From assembly GCA_020073705.1 (NCBI GenBank), contig JAIQES010000013.1:16677-80676 (forward strand): a stretch of DNA of 64,000 nucleotides, in the 5' to 3' direction. The notes under the pieces were generated by a model. The model did no database searches, had not been told where the DNA came from, and was given only the letters and a program-made list of their open reading frames with translations. Made by a program: the position numbers and the translations under genes. Below are positions 1 to 7,785 of the stretch, piece by piece. Source of the DNA: Terriglobia bacterium. Its GTDB lineage: Bacteria > Acidobacteriota > Terriglobia > Acidiferrales > UBA7541. Each line of letters begins with the position of its first letter. Positions within the stretch are counted from its first letter, which is position 1.

Positions 1-109
1 TGGCAGGGAAGATTCAGGACTGATCGAGATGACCTTCAGGATTTCACAAATAAGGTCCCGATTCCGGCCCAGCGGATGCTGCCGGCACATGAGCCTACGA
101 AGCAAGAAC

Positions 110-328
110 TCAGTGGTGACAGCGAGGAACAAGGACTGCGAGGACCATCAAGTCGGAATTGGTGAACAGCCAGTGTTCTGCCTGTGCTCCAGCGGCTTCC
201 GCGGCGCGCGCGATAAAACCTAGGTGCTTGCTGCGCGCCAGGCTGCGAAGATGCTCGAGGCAGATCCCGGTCAGTCCGGAGATTTCTTCCTCAGTGAAGG
301 TCTTTTGACTCGACTTGACGGTGACCAT
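110..328 (-). CDS. small conserved-type hypothetical protein, probably frameshifted at its 5' end
   Basis: The 72-aa reading frame has a FTEEEISGLTGI segment resembling a short helix-turn-helix entry, followed by an Ala-rich helix and a WLFTNSDL motif; function unknown. The frame stays open upstream of its own ATG (KPDRLQRPDGWWIEM precedes it), although no start codon occurs there. In another frame, an ATG at 389 is preceded by a good ribosome binding site (AGGAG, 398-402) and begins MAPVFQKA before a stop. Removing one base from the five-base homopolymer at 369-373 would join the two into a gene of about 92 codons. The real gene therefore probably starts at 389 and is frameshifted, or the assembly carries an error. 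Confidence 0.5.
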   Translation of the reverse strand: MVTVKSSQKTFTEEEISGLTGICLEHLRSLARSKHLGFIARAAEAAGAQAEHWLFTNSDLMVLAVLVPRCHH

Positions 329-577
329 TTCAATCCACCATCCGTCCGGCCGCTGCAGCCGGTCAGGCTTTTTGAAAAACTGGAGCCATGATACGGACTC
401 CTTTATTCGTCTCGCAATAGTCCTGCCATTTCAAGTGCCCCATACTTAAATACCGGCATGGATTTGCAAATGGCGTGAACAAAAGGATTTAACGATTAGG
501 GACGATGGGCCGAGAAAAATTAAACATACAAATCCATTGTGCGAATCTGCAAAAATATGCCATTTTTTTACACTGCT

Positions 578-884
578 TTACGAAATTTTGTACATCTTTA
601 CAATTTCCCGTAGTTGATTCGCGTGCCGTGTGTCGTGCGCGGCGAGTCTGCGGAACCAATCGTAATAGTGCAGGCTGCCGAGAAAGGGATGCTGAATGCG
701 GTATTTGCGAAAGTTGTTTTCCCGGTCGGATTCGAGCACCGCGATGGTTCGCAGGTGCTGGTCGGTCAGACGTGACAACATCACTTCTCGATCATCGAGC
801 AGCAGCATATCGAGCGAAATCGGCGGCTTGGAATTTCTCTCTTGCCCCGCGAAGTTTTTCGAGCAGGGGCCTGAGGTTCGTCAT
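578..884 (-). pseudogene. DinB-family protein remnant with internal deletion
   Basis: The C-terminal 76 codons (ATG at 808) contain HPFLGSLHYYDWFRRLAAHD followed by TRHANQL, the metal-binding C-terminal helix signature of DinB-like proteins. Only 8 nt past the gatA stop, an ATG at 884 begins MTNLRPLLEKLRGAREKF, a typical DinB N-terminus, in a different frame. DinB proteins are normally about 150-180 aa, so roughly the middle half is missing and the two ends are out of frame. This looks like an internal deletion that killed the gene. The 76-aa ORF might still be translated, but would lack half of the four-helix bundle. Confidence 0.6.
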
Positions 885-892
885 CCGGTTGT

Positions 893-2338
893 TTACAACT
901 CCGCACCACCGGCCTGTTCGAACGCGTGCGCGAGTTGCAGCACGCGATCTTCTCCAAAGGCCGGGCCGTAAATTTGCAATCCGACGGGCAGGCCTTCGGC
1001 GGTCTTGCCGGTGGGGACCGAGATACCTGGAACTCCCGCGAGTGATCCTGTAACCGTATAAATATCAGCGAGATACATCTGAAGTGGGTTTGAGGTGCGT
1101 TCGCCCAGCCGAAACGGGGGAACGGGCGAAGTAGGCGTGACGATGGCGTCCACTTTTTCGAACGCCTCGTGGAAATCGCGCGCAATCAGCGAGCGAACCT
1201 TCTGCCCCTTGAGATAGTAGGCGTCGTAATAGCCTGCCGAGAGGACGTACGTCCCCAGCACGATGCGGCGCTTCACTTCTGTACCGAAGCCGCGGCCGCG
1301 CGTCTTCTGGTACATTTCAATGAGCGTTCCGCCCGGAACACGCAGTCCGTAGCGGACGCCGTCGTAGCGGGCCAGGTTGGAACTGGCCTCAGCGGTGGCG
1401 ATGATGTAATACGCCGCGATGGCGTATTCGGTATTCGGCATCCGGATTGACACCCGCCGGCAACCGAGCTTTTCGAGAAGTCGAATCCCCCCCTCAACCT
1501 TTTGCCGCACTTCCGGGTCAATGCCCTCGGCGAAATAATCGTCGGGAATGCCGATGCGCAGCCCGGTCAGCGGACGGCCCAGCGCGGCGACGTAATTGGG
1601 CACTGGCGCGGCGGCGGAAGTTGAATCCAGGGGATCGCGCCCGGCGATGACGGACATCACGGCGGCGACATCCCGGACAGTACGCGCGAACGGGCCAATA
1701 CGGTCGAGCGAAGATGCGTAGGCGAGCAGGCCGTAGCGCGAAACGCGGCCGTAGCTCGGGTTCAGTGCTGCGACGCCGCAAAACGAGCCGGGCTGGCGAA
1801 TCGAGCCGCCCGTATCGGTGCCGAGCGCCACAACGGCCAGGTTTGCAGCGACGGCCGCGCCCGAGCCGCCGCTTGATCCGCCGGGAACGCGGTCGGTGGC
1901 GACGGGATTGCGCACCGGGCCGTACGCGGAGTTTTCGTTCGAACTGCCCATGGCGAACTCGTCACAATTGGTCTTGCCGAGTACGATGGCCCCGGCATGT
2001 TCGAGCCGCGTGACCGCCGTGGCATCATACGGAGGCCTGTAACCTTCCAGGATGCGCGAACCGCACGTAGTGGGTATGCCATGCGTGCTGATGACATCCT
2101 TCACCGCGAGCGGCACGCCGGCCAGCGGCGGCAGAGCGTCACCGCTCGCGATGGCGGCGTCGATCCGGTCGGCCTGCGCGTAGGCGCGGTCTGGTGAAAG
2201 CGCAAGATAGGCATTTAACTCGCCATTGTGCCGCTCAATGCGCGCATAGAATTCCTTCACCAGCTCGCGCGCGGAGATTTTCCCGGTATCGAGCGCCGCC
2301 CGGACCTCCGGGATCGTCCATGCTGTCGCGGCACTCAC
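893..2338 (-). CDS. gatA: Asp-tRNA(Asn)/Glu-tRNA(Gln) amidotransferase subunit A
   Basis: Amidase-signature subunit of GatCAB. It releases ammonia from glutamine, which GatB uses to convert misacylated Glu-tRNA(Gln) or Asp-tRNA(Asn). The catalytic triad is visible: Lys80 (PLAVKD), the cis-Ser in VPGGSSGGSG (Ser155) and the nucleophile Ser179 in GTDTGGSI. The length of 481 aa is normal for the family. The start overlaps the gatC stop by 4 nt (ATGA), so the two are translationally coupled. gatB is not adjacent and must lie elsewhere. Confidence 0.97.
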   Translation of the reverse strand: MSAATAWTIPEVRAALDTGKISARELVKEFYARIERHNGELNAYLALSPDRAYAQADRIDAAIASGDALPPLAGVPLAVKDVISTHGIPTTCGSRILEGYRPPYDATAVTRLEHAGAIVLGKTNCDEFAMGSSNENSAYGPVRNPVATDRVPGGSSGGSGAAVAANLAVVALGTDTGGSIRQPGSFCGVAALNPSYGRVSRYGLLAYASSLDRIGPFARTVRDVAAVMSVIAGRDPLDSTSAAAPVPNYVAALGRPLTGLRIGIPDDYFAEGIDPEVRQKVEGGIRLLEKLGCRRVSIRMPNTEYAIAAYYIIATAEASSNLARYDGVRYGLRVPGGTLIEMYQKTRGRGFGTEVKRRIVLGTYVLSAGYYDAYYLKGQKVRSLIARDFHEAFEKVDAIVTPTSPVPPFRLGERTSNPLQMYLADIYTVTGSLAGVPGISVPTGKTAEGLPVGLQIYGPAFGEDRVLQLAHAFEQAGGAEL

Positions 2339-2634
2339 TTCTCAATCACCCGGGGAACTCGAAAATAGGGCGGGGCGGGATCGGGCGCGCCGCGAAGCAC
2401 CTCGGCGATCACGTCCGAGCGCACGACGGCGTCTTCGCGAAGCGCCGAGTCGTCCGCTGAGGCCGCAAGCACTTGTGCCATCGGCTCGACGTTCGAGGTG
2501 TCGATCTCGTTCAGCTTGTCAATGTAGGTGAGAATGTCGTCAAGCTGGCCACGATAAGTCTCGACTTCGGCGTCGGTCAATTCCAGATTCGCCAACGCCG
2601 CCACTTTCATCACGTCTTCTCTGCTGATCTTCAT
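2335..2634 (-). CDS. gatC: Asp-tRNA(Asn)/Glu-tRNA(Gln) amidotransferase subunit C
   Basis: Small GatCAB subunit (99 aa, usual size) that stabilises GatA and wraps around the GatA-GatB interface. The N-terminus MKISREDVMKVAALANLEL and the ILTYIDKLNEIDTSNVEPM segment are family hallmarks. It is the first gene of the gatC-gatA pair, with its stop overlapping the gatA start. Confidence 0.96.
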   Translation of the reverse strand: MKISREDVMKVAALANLELTDAEVETYRGQLDDILTYIDKLNEIDTSNVEPMAQVLAASADDSALREDAVVRSDVIAEVLRGAPDPAPPYFRVPRVIEK

Positions 2635-2723
2635 CGTTTGTCCCAGACCGAAGATTCTAGCATAGGCGCGCGGCGCTTCTGGCCATCGTATCGGACGGAC
2701 GAGTTCTTAGGGCGTGGAGTTTG

Positions 2724-2798
2724 GTAGCACAGACTTCAGTCTGTGCACCGCTCTGAGTGGCCGAAAATCAAAACCGCACAGACTGAAGTCTGTGCTAC
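2724..2798. repeat. REP/REPIN-like double hairpin
   Basis: Two 23-nt arms, 2724-2746 and 2776-2798, are exact reverse complements separated by 29 nt. Each arm is also nearly self-palindromic around the core GCACAGACTTCAGTCTGTGC, so each can fold alone or pair with the other. It sits in the 172-nt gap between gatC and dnaG. The architecture is that of a REPIN (paired REP sequences mobilised by a RAYT transposase). No RAYT gene lies in the window. Confidence 0.75.
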
Positions 2799-2806
2799 TT
2801 AGGATG

Positions 2807-4573
2807 CTATTGCGCCGGAGGGTCCAAGCGCCTCCGGAGTTCCTGCTTGCGCTCCAGCAGGCGACGGAGTTCACCGTTTGAGCCAGCGGCCGCGGATTGC
2901 GTCTCGATCTGCCTCTGTACGGCGGCCAGCTCTTCCTCGGCGCGGCGGCGGCGCAGGACTGCCAGGCAGCTTTCAGCTTCTTCCCAAGTAGGCGCGGCGG
3001 CGGCTTCGAACGCAATTTCGAACAGCAGGCGGCGGTCACGGTCCTCGAGCGCCGTGGCAAGAGATGCCGCGTCAGGACGCTCGCCCGATTCGCAGGCGCC
3101 GACCAGCACCGCAAGGATGCGCTCGGTTTCAAGCCCCCGGTGCAGATCTTCGGCGCGAATCTGTTGCGCGAGTTGCAAACGGAACTCCTCAGCTTCGATC
3201 AGCATTTGCACCAGACGCCGCTCGGCAGGCTTCCCGGCGCGGCCTACCAGTTCCGGCCGGGACTTTACTTCGCTGCGGCGCTCGCTCGCCGCCCGGCGCA
3301 TGGATTCGCGCAGAACCGGTTCCTCGATGCGAAGCTGCTGCGCGATCCGCGTGGCCCATTCCGATCGCAGGATACGGTCGGGGATGCGCTGGACGTAGGG
3401 CATCAGGAAATTCACCGCGCGCAACTTCCCTTCGGCCGAAGTTAGGTCCATCTTGCGGGCGCGCGCGATCAGGTAATCCACATAAGGCGGCGCTTCCTTC
3501 AGCAATTTCGTGTACGCCGCGGCGCCCTCGGCGCGAATGAAGCTGTCCGGGTCCTTGCCGCCGGGCAACGCGAGCACGCGCACTTCGGCACCCTGTTCGA
3601 GCAGGGTCGAAAGCGAGCGCTCGGTGGCGGCTTGCCCCGCCGTGTCCGGGTCGTAGTTGACGACGATGCGGCGCGTGAATCGGTTGAGGAGCTTCACTTG
3701 TGATTCGGTGAGGCTCGTGCCACAGCTCGCGACGACATTGGAAATCCCGGCGAGCGCTACGGCAATTGCGTCCATATAGCCTTCGACGAGCACGGCAAAG
3801 TCGCTTTGCCGCAGCGCTTCCTTGGCGCGGTCCAGATGATAGAGGATATTGCTCTTCGAGTAGATGAGCGTCTCGGGCGAGTTGAGATATTTCGGCAGGT
3901 CGTCGCCCAACGCGCGCCCGCCGAACGCGACAATTTTCCCTGATTCGTTGGCGATGGGAAACATGACTCGACGGCGGAAGCGGTCGTAAAGCCGCCCGCT
4001 CTGGTCGCGGCTGAACAGGCCGGAAACTTCGAGCACCTTCTCCGGATACTTCTGTTTCATCGCGCGAAGCAACCCTTCGCCGCCCGATGGCGCGAAACCA
4101 ATGCCAAACCGCACCATGGCTTCGGAATTGAGTCCCCGGTCGAGCAGATACGCACGCGCCGCTTTGCCCTCGGGTGTCCCGCCCAGCTGCTGCGCGAAAA
4201 ACGCCGCCGCTTCGCGGTGCATCTCGACCAGCGACGTGCGCTGCTGATTTTCGCGGCGCTCTTCGGGCGTGCGTTCCCGCGCTCGCGGCACCGCGATGCC
4301 GCACTTTTCCGCCACGGCCCGCACCGCCTCCGGAAAGGTAATCTTCTCCATCTCCATCACGAACTTGAATACGTCGCCGCCCACGCCGCAGCCAAAACAA
4401 TGATAAATCTGCTTCACCGGATGCACGGCGAACGACGGCGTCTTTTCGGAATGGAACGGGCACAGCCCCGTGAAATTCTGCCCGGACTTCTTCAGGCGAA
4501 CGTATTCCCCCACCACGCGGACAATGTCCGCCTGCTGCTTCACGCGATCCGCAAATGAGCCCGCTTCAGCCAT
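2807..4573 (-). CDS. dnaG: DNA primase
   Basis: Synthesises RNA primers at the replication fork. An N-terminal CHC2 zinc-binding domain has Cys38, His41, Cys59 and Cys62 (CPFH...CFGC). A catalytic core follows, then a Toprim fold with the acidic motifs VLVEGYMDAI and VNYDPDTAGQ, and a C-terminal helicase-interacting region. The 588 aa are normal. The TSS and promoter are not evident. rpoD, a frequent neighbour of dnaG, is absent from the window. Confidence 0.97.
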   Translation of the reverse strand: MAEAGSFADRVKQQADIVRVVGEYVRLKKSGQNFTGLCPFHSEKTPSFAVHPVKQIYHCFGCGVGGDVFKFVMEMEKITFPEAVRAVAEKCGIAVPRARERTPEERRENQQRTSLVEMHREAAAFFAQQLGGTPEGKAARAYLLDRGLNSEAMVRFGIGFAPSGGEGLLRAMKQKYPEKVLEVSGLFSRDQSGRLYDRFRRRVMFPIANESGKIVAFGGRALGDDLPKYLNSPETLIYSKSNILYHLDRAKEALRQSDFAVLVEGYMDAIAVALAGISNVVASCGTSLTESQVKLLNRFTRRIVVNYDPDTAGQAATERSLSTLLEQGAEVRVLALPGGKDPDSFIRAEGAAAYTKLLKEAPPYVDYLIARARKMDLTSAEGKLRAVNFLMPYVQRIPDRILRSEWATRIAQQLRIEEPVLRESMRRAASERRSEVKSRPELVGRAGKPAERRLVQMLIEAEEFRLQLAQQIRAEDLHRGLETERILAVLVGACESGERPDAASLATALEDRDRRLLFEIAFEAAAAPTWEEAESCLAVLRRRRAEEELAAVQRQIETQSAAAGSNGELRRLLERKQELRRRLDPPAQ

Positions 4574-4666
4574 ACGTGGACGATCCGAATCCTACATGGA
4601 ATAGGTATTGTACACGGCAGAGTGTTTCGGCGTCGCGAGCGCCGTCAAGCGCCATACAACGCGAGA

Positions 4667-7123
4667 CTATTCCTTAAGCTCTACGACTGTGATCGCAGTG
4701 CCACCGCGGTCATCGGCTTCGGCGCGGATGGATTCCACCAGCGGGTGCGTCTTGAGAAATTCCGCAAGGCCGCGGCGCAGCGCGCCGGTACCGTGGCCGT
4801 GAATCAGGCGCACCTGCGACGAACCCGCGAGAGCAGCCTGATCGAGAAATTTGTCCACGCGGCGAGTGGCTTCCTCGACCGTGCAGCCAATCAGATTGAT
4901 TTCCTCGCCCACGGGTTCCGCGGCGGGCTGCGTGCGCACAGTTACACCGCGCGGCAACGCGGGTTTTGCCGGCGGCTCCTTCTCGACCACCGCCGTGATG
5001 TCGGTTAGTGCGACCTTCATGCGCAGCGGCCCGGCTTCGACCTCGGCGCTTGTGTCGTCGCGGCGGCGCAACGTCACCGGAGTGGGCAATCCCCGCACCC
5101 GGACGCGCGCGCCGGGCACCAGGTCGCTCTGCGCGACGGGCTTCAAGGGTTGCCCGGCAGAGATTCCCAGGTCCGCCTGCGATTCGGAGAGATGCGCGAC
5201 AGTCGCGGCATCGGCTTCCTCGCGCGCCTCGCCGCGCGCTTTCACAAGTTTGCGGTGTGTTTGCTTTTCCATCTGCGCGCGGAGTTCGCGGTCTTTGACG
5301 CCCTCGATTGCGCGCGCGACTTCTTTCTCGTGTTTCTCAAGCGTCTGGGCAAATTGGTGTTCGAGCTCCTTCAAGCGTGTGCGCTGCCGGTCGGTCCACT
5401 CGGTCTGCAACCGATTCTTTTCTTCGGCGAGCTCATGCGCGGCGCGCGTGGCCTCGCGCTTCAATGCTTCGAGTTCGTCGCGGCTGCGGTGCAGATAGGC
5501 GATGAGCGCGGCAGCCTCATGTGCCTCGGGAGAAAGCTGTGCGCGCGCCCGGTCGATTACGTGTGCGGGCAGACCCAGCCGTTGCGCGATGTCGATGCCG
5601 CTGGACCCGCCAGGCACGCCGACCATCAGGCGGTAGGTGGGCCGCAGGTTAATTTCGTCGAATTCGACCGCGGCGTTGAGCACGCCTTTCGTGGTCGAGG
5701 CGTAGGTCTTCAGCCGGTTGTGGTGCGTGGTTGCCAGCGTCAGGCAGCCGCGCGCGCGGAACTCGTCAAGCAGGGCGACGGCGAGCGCCGCGCCTTCCTC
5801 CGGGGCCGTGCCGGTGCCCAGCTCATCGACCAGCACGAGCGATTGAGGCGTGGCTTCTTCGAGCATTGCTCGCACATTGAGAATGTGAGCGGAAAAGGTC
5901 GAAAGGTCCGCGGCGATGGATTGTTCGTCGCCGATGTCCACCAGGACGCGGTCCACCAGAGGCAAACGCGCCGCCTCCGCGGCGACAGGAATCCCGGATT
6001 GCGCGGCCAGAACCGCCAGTCCTACGGTCTTGAGCACAACGGTCTTACCGCCAGTGTTGGGCCCGCTGATGACCAGGACAGTTTCCGCGGTTGTTCCGGG
6101 CGTAGCCGAGGGACCGCCGAGCGCGAGCGTTATGGGCACGATATCGCGGCCGTGCGCACGCAGCGTATCCGCGAGGACGGGGTGCCGCGCGTCTTTTAGC
6201 TCAAGTGAGGGCATCTCGAGCGAAGCGTCGCCGGTGAACTCCGGCAGCGTGCAATTGAATTCGCGGGCAAAGCGCGCGCGAGCGAACACCGAGTCGAGCT
6301 CCGCGATGGCCGCCGCCGCAAAGCGCAGCGGCCCGCGATTTGCGCGCAACCGCCCGGTCAGCTCTTCGAGGATGCGCGCGATTTCGACTGCTTCGTCTTC
6401 GGCGAGCTGCACGAGCTTGTTGTTGAGCTCAATGGTTTCGAACGGCTCGACGAAAACCGTTTGGCCGGTTGCGCTCGCGGCGTGCACGACGCCCTGCACC
6501 TGCCGCCGCTCGGCCGCGCGCACAGGGATGACGAAGCGGTCGTTCCGCAGCGTGACGTAGTCTTCGCCTGCCTCGCCGCCGCGCGCGCGCAGAATGCGCT
6601 CGAGCGTTTTCTGCACCGTTTCCCGCGTGCGGCCCATGCTGCCGCGAATGCGCTTTAGCTCGGGCGACGCATCGTCGCTGATTTCCCCGTTTGGCAGCAC
6701 GGCGCGGCGGATGGCCGCACCGAGCGGGCGCAGGTCGGCTATGGCGTCCGCGCGCGCCGTCAGACGTGGAAATTTTCCGGCAGTGTGGCGCAAACTGTCA
6801 CGGAAAGTCTCGCGTAGCCAGGCGACTGTGTCTGCCAGAGACGCCGCGGCGAGCAGCATGGGAGGAGTGAGCACGGCGGCGGGCGCTTCCAGTTCTGCGA
6901 GCCACGGCTCCGGGTCGGCCAGCGAGCTGAAGCCCAACTCACTGCCGTCGCGCCGGTAGGCAATCGCCTCCGCGATCAGCGCAAAGGCAGCGTCGAGCGC
7001 GGCGCGGCCGGTCGAGAACGCGAGCGCATCAATGGCGCGACGTCCGGGCGCACACGTCGTCTGGCCGCGCAACAGTTCGCGCAGCCGGTCAAATTCGAGA
7101 ACGTCTTCTGCGGTTCGCGACAC
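4667..7123 (-). CDS. mutS2: endonuclease MutS2
   Basis: MutS2 family ATPase and nuclease, implicated in suppressing homologous recombination and in rescuing collided ribosomes. The P-loop ISGPNTGGKT is followed by the VDELGTGT Walker B region, a long charged coiled coil, and a C-terminal Smr nuclease domain with the LIHGHGTGALRRGL motif. The upstream ATG at 7165 would overlap the previous gene by 35 nt. The GTG at 7123 has an AAGGA ribosome binding site and lies 7 nt after the preceding stop, so it is preferred here. The alternative start adds 14 residues. Confidence 0.94.
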   Translation of the reverse strand: MSRTAEDVLEFDRLRELLRGQTTCAPGRRAIDALAFSTGRAALDAAFALIAEAIAYRRDGSELGFSSLADPEPWLAELEAPAAVLTPPMLLAAASLADTVAWLRETFRDSLRHTAGKFPRLTARADAIADLRPLGAAIRRAVLPNGEISDDASPELKRIRGSMGRTRETVQKTLERILRARGGEAGEDYVTLRNDRFVIPVRAAERRQVQGVVHAASATGQTVFVEPFETIELNNKLVQLAEDEAVEIARILEELTGRLRANRGPLRFAAAAIAELDSVFARARFAREFNCTLPEFTGDASLEMPSLELKDARHPVLADTLRAHGRDIVPITLALGGPSATPGTTAETVLVISGPNTGGKTVVLKTVGLAVLAAQSGIPVAAEAARLPLVDRVLVDIGDEQSIAADLSTFSAHILNVRAMLEEATPQSLVLVDELGTGTAPEEGAALAVALLDEFRARGCLTLATTHHNRLKTYASTTKGVLNAAVEFDEINLRPTYRLMVGVPGGSSGIDIAQRLGLPAHVIDRARAQLSPEAHEAAALIAYLHRSRDELEALKREATRAAHELAEEKNRLQTEWTDRQRTRLKELEHQFAQTLEKHEKEVARAIEGVKDRELRAQMEKQTHRKLVKARGEAREEADAATVAHLSESQADLGISAGQPLKPVAQSDLVPGARVRVRGLPTPVTLRRRDDTSAEVEAGPLRMKVALTDITAVVEKEPPAKPALPRGVTVRTQPAAEPVGEEINLIGCTVEEATRRVDKFLDQAALAGSSQVRLIHGHGTGALRRGLAEFLKTHPLVESIRAEADDRGGTAITVVELKE

Positions 7124-7130
7124 GGTTTCC

Positions 7131-7697
7131 TTAGCGTGATCCTTTGCTTGCCAATCGGCGGGCAAGAAACTGCGCGGCGCTCGCCGGTGTGGGCGCTAGA
7201 TGCACGAGCGGATCACTTGACTCGCCCCACCTGGAGGCATGTCCGCGCTCGACTTCGCGCACGCGGTCGAGAATCGGCTGCCAGAAATCGCCCAGCACGA
7301 CGAACGGCCGGTGTTCCATCACTTTCTTGTTCAGCATCTCCCAGACGACCGCAAGCTCGACCAGCGTGCCCGTCCCCCCTCTGCATGCGACATAGCCGTC
7401 GCCGAGGCGCACCAGCTCGAACAGCCGCTCCTGCCACGTCTCCATGTGCGTTTCCTCATGCACCCAGCGATTGACGCGCGACCGAAAGGAACTGGACGTC
7501 ACGGCCAGCACGCGCCCGCCGGCTTCGCGCGCGCCGCGTGATACGCCCTCCATCACGCCGCCATAACCCCCGGTGCAGACGGCGAACCCCGCCGATGCGA
7601 GCGCACGACCCAACTCCAAGGCTTCCGCGAAATCCGTATGGCCTTCCTCTGGGCGCGAGCTTCCGAAAACTGTGATGACCTTCGTTTTTTCTGCCAT
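7131..7697 (-). CDS. LOG-family (TIGR00725-like) nucleotide hydrolase
   Basis: 188-aa Rossmann-like protein of the LOG/'lysine decarboxylase-like' superfamily; some members are cytokinin riboside 5'-monophosphate phosphoribohydrolases acting on AMP-like nucleotides. Visible are the N-terminal ITVFGSS strand and loop, the TGGYGGVMEGVSRGA segment and CRGGTGTLVEL, a variant of the family PGGxGTxxE motif with Pro replaced by Arg. It is directly upstream of mutS2 and likely co-transcribed. The substrate cannot be assigned from sequence. Confidence 0.85.
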   Translation of the reverse strand: MAEKTKVITVFGSSRPEEGHTDFAEALELGRALASAGFAVCTGGYGGVMEGVSRGAREAGGRVLAVTSSSFRSRVNRWVHEETHMETWQERLFELVRLGDGYVACRGGTGTLVELAVVWEMLNKKVMEHRPFVVLGDFWQPILDRVREVERGHASRWGESSDPLVHLAPTPASAAQFLARRLASKGSR

Positions 7698-7785
7698 GAG
7701 TTCACCAGACTTCAGAGGCTGAAGAGCCTTTGCCGCAACCTAGGTTTGAGACGCTCTTGTAGGGCGCTACATAGAGCGGCATCCA

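Noticed and set aside
3189..4463. Long 424-codon minus-strand frame overlapping dnaG
   Set aside because: It is an out-of-frame shadow of dnaG: Arg/Ala-rich, no motif, no ribosome binding site.
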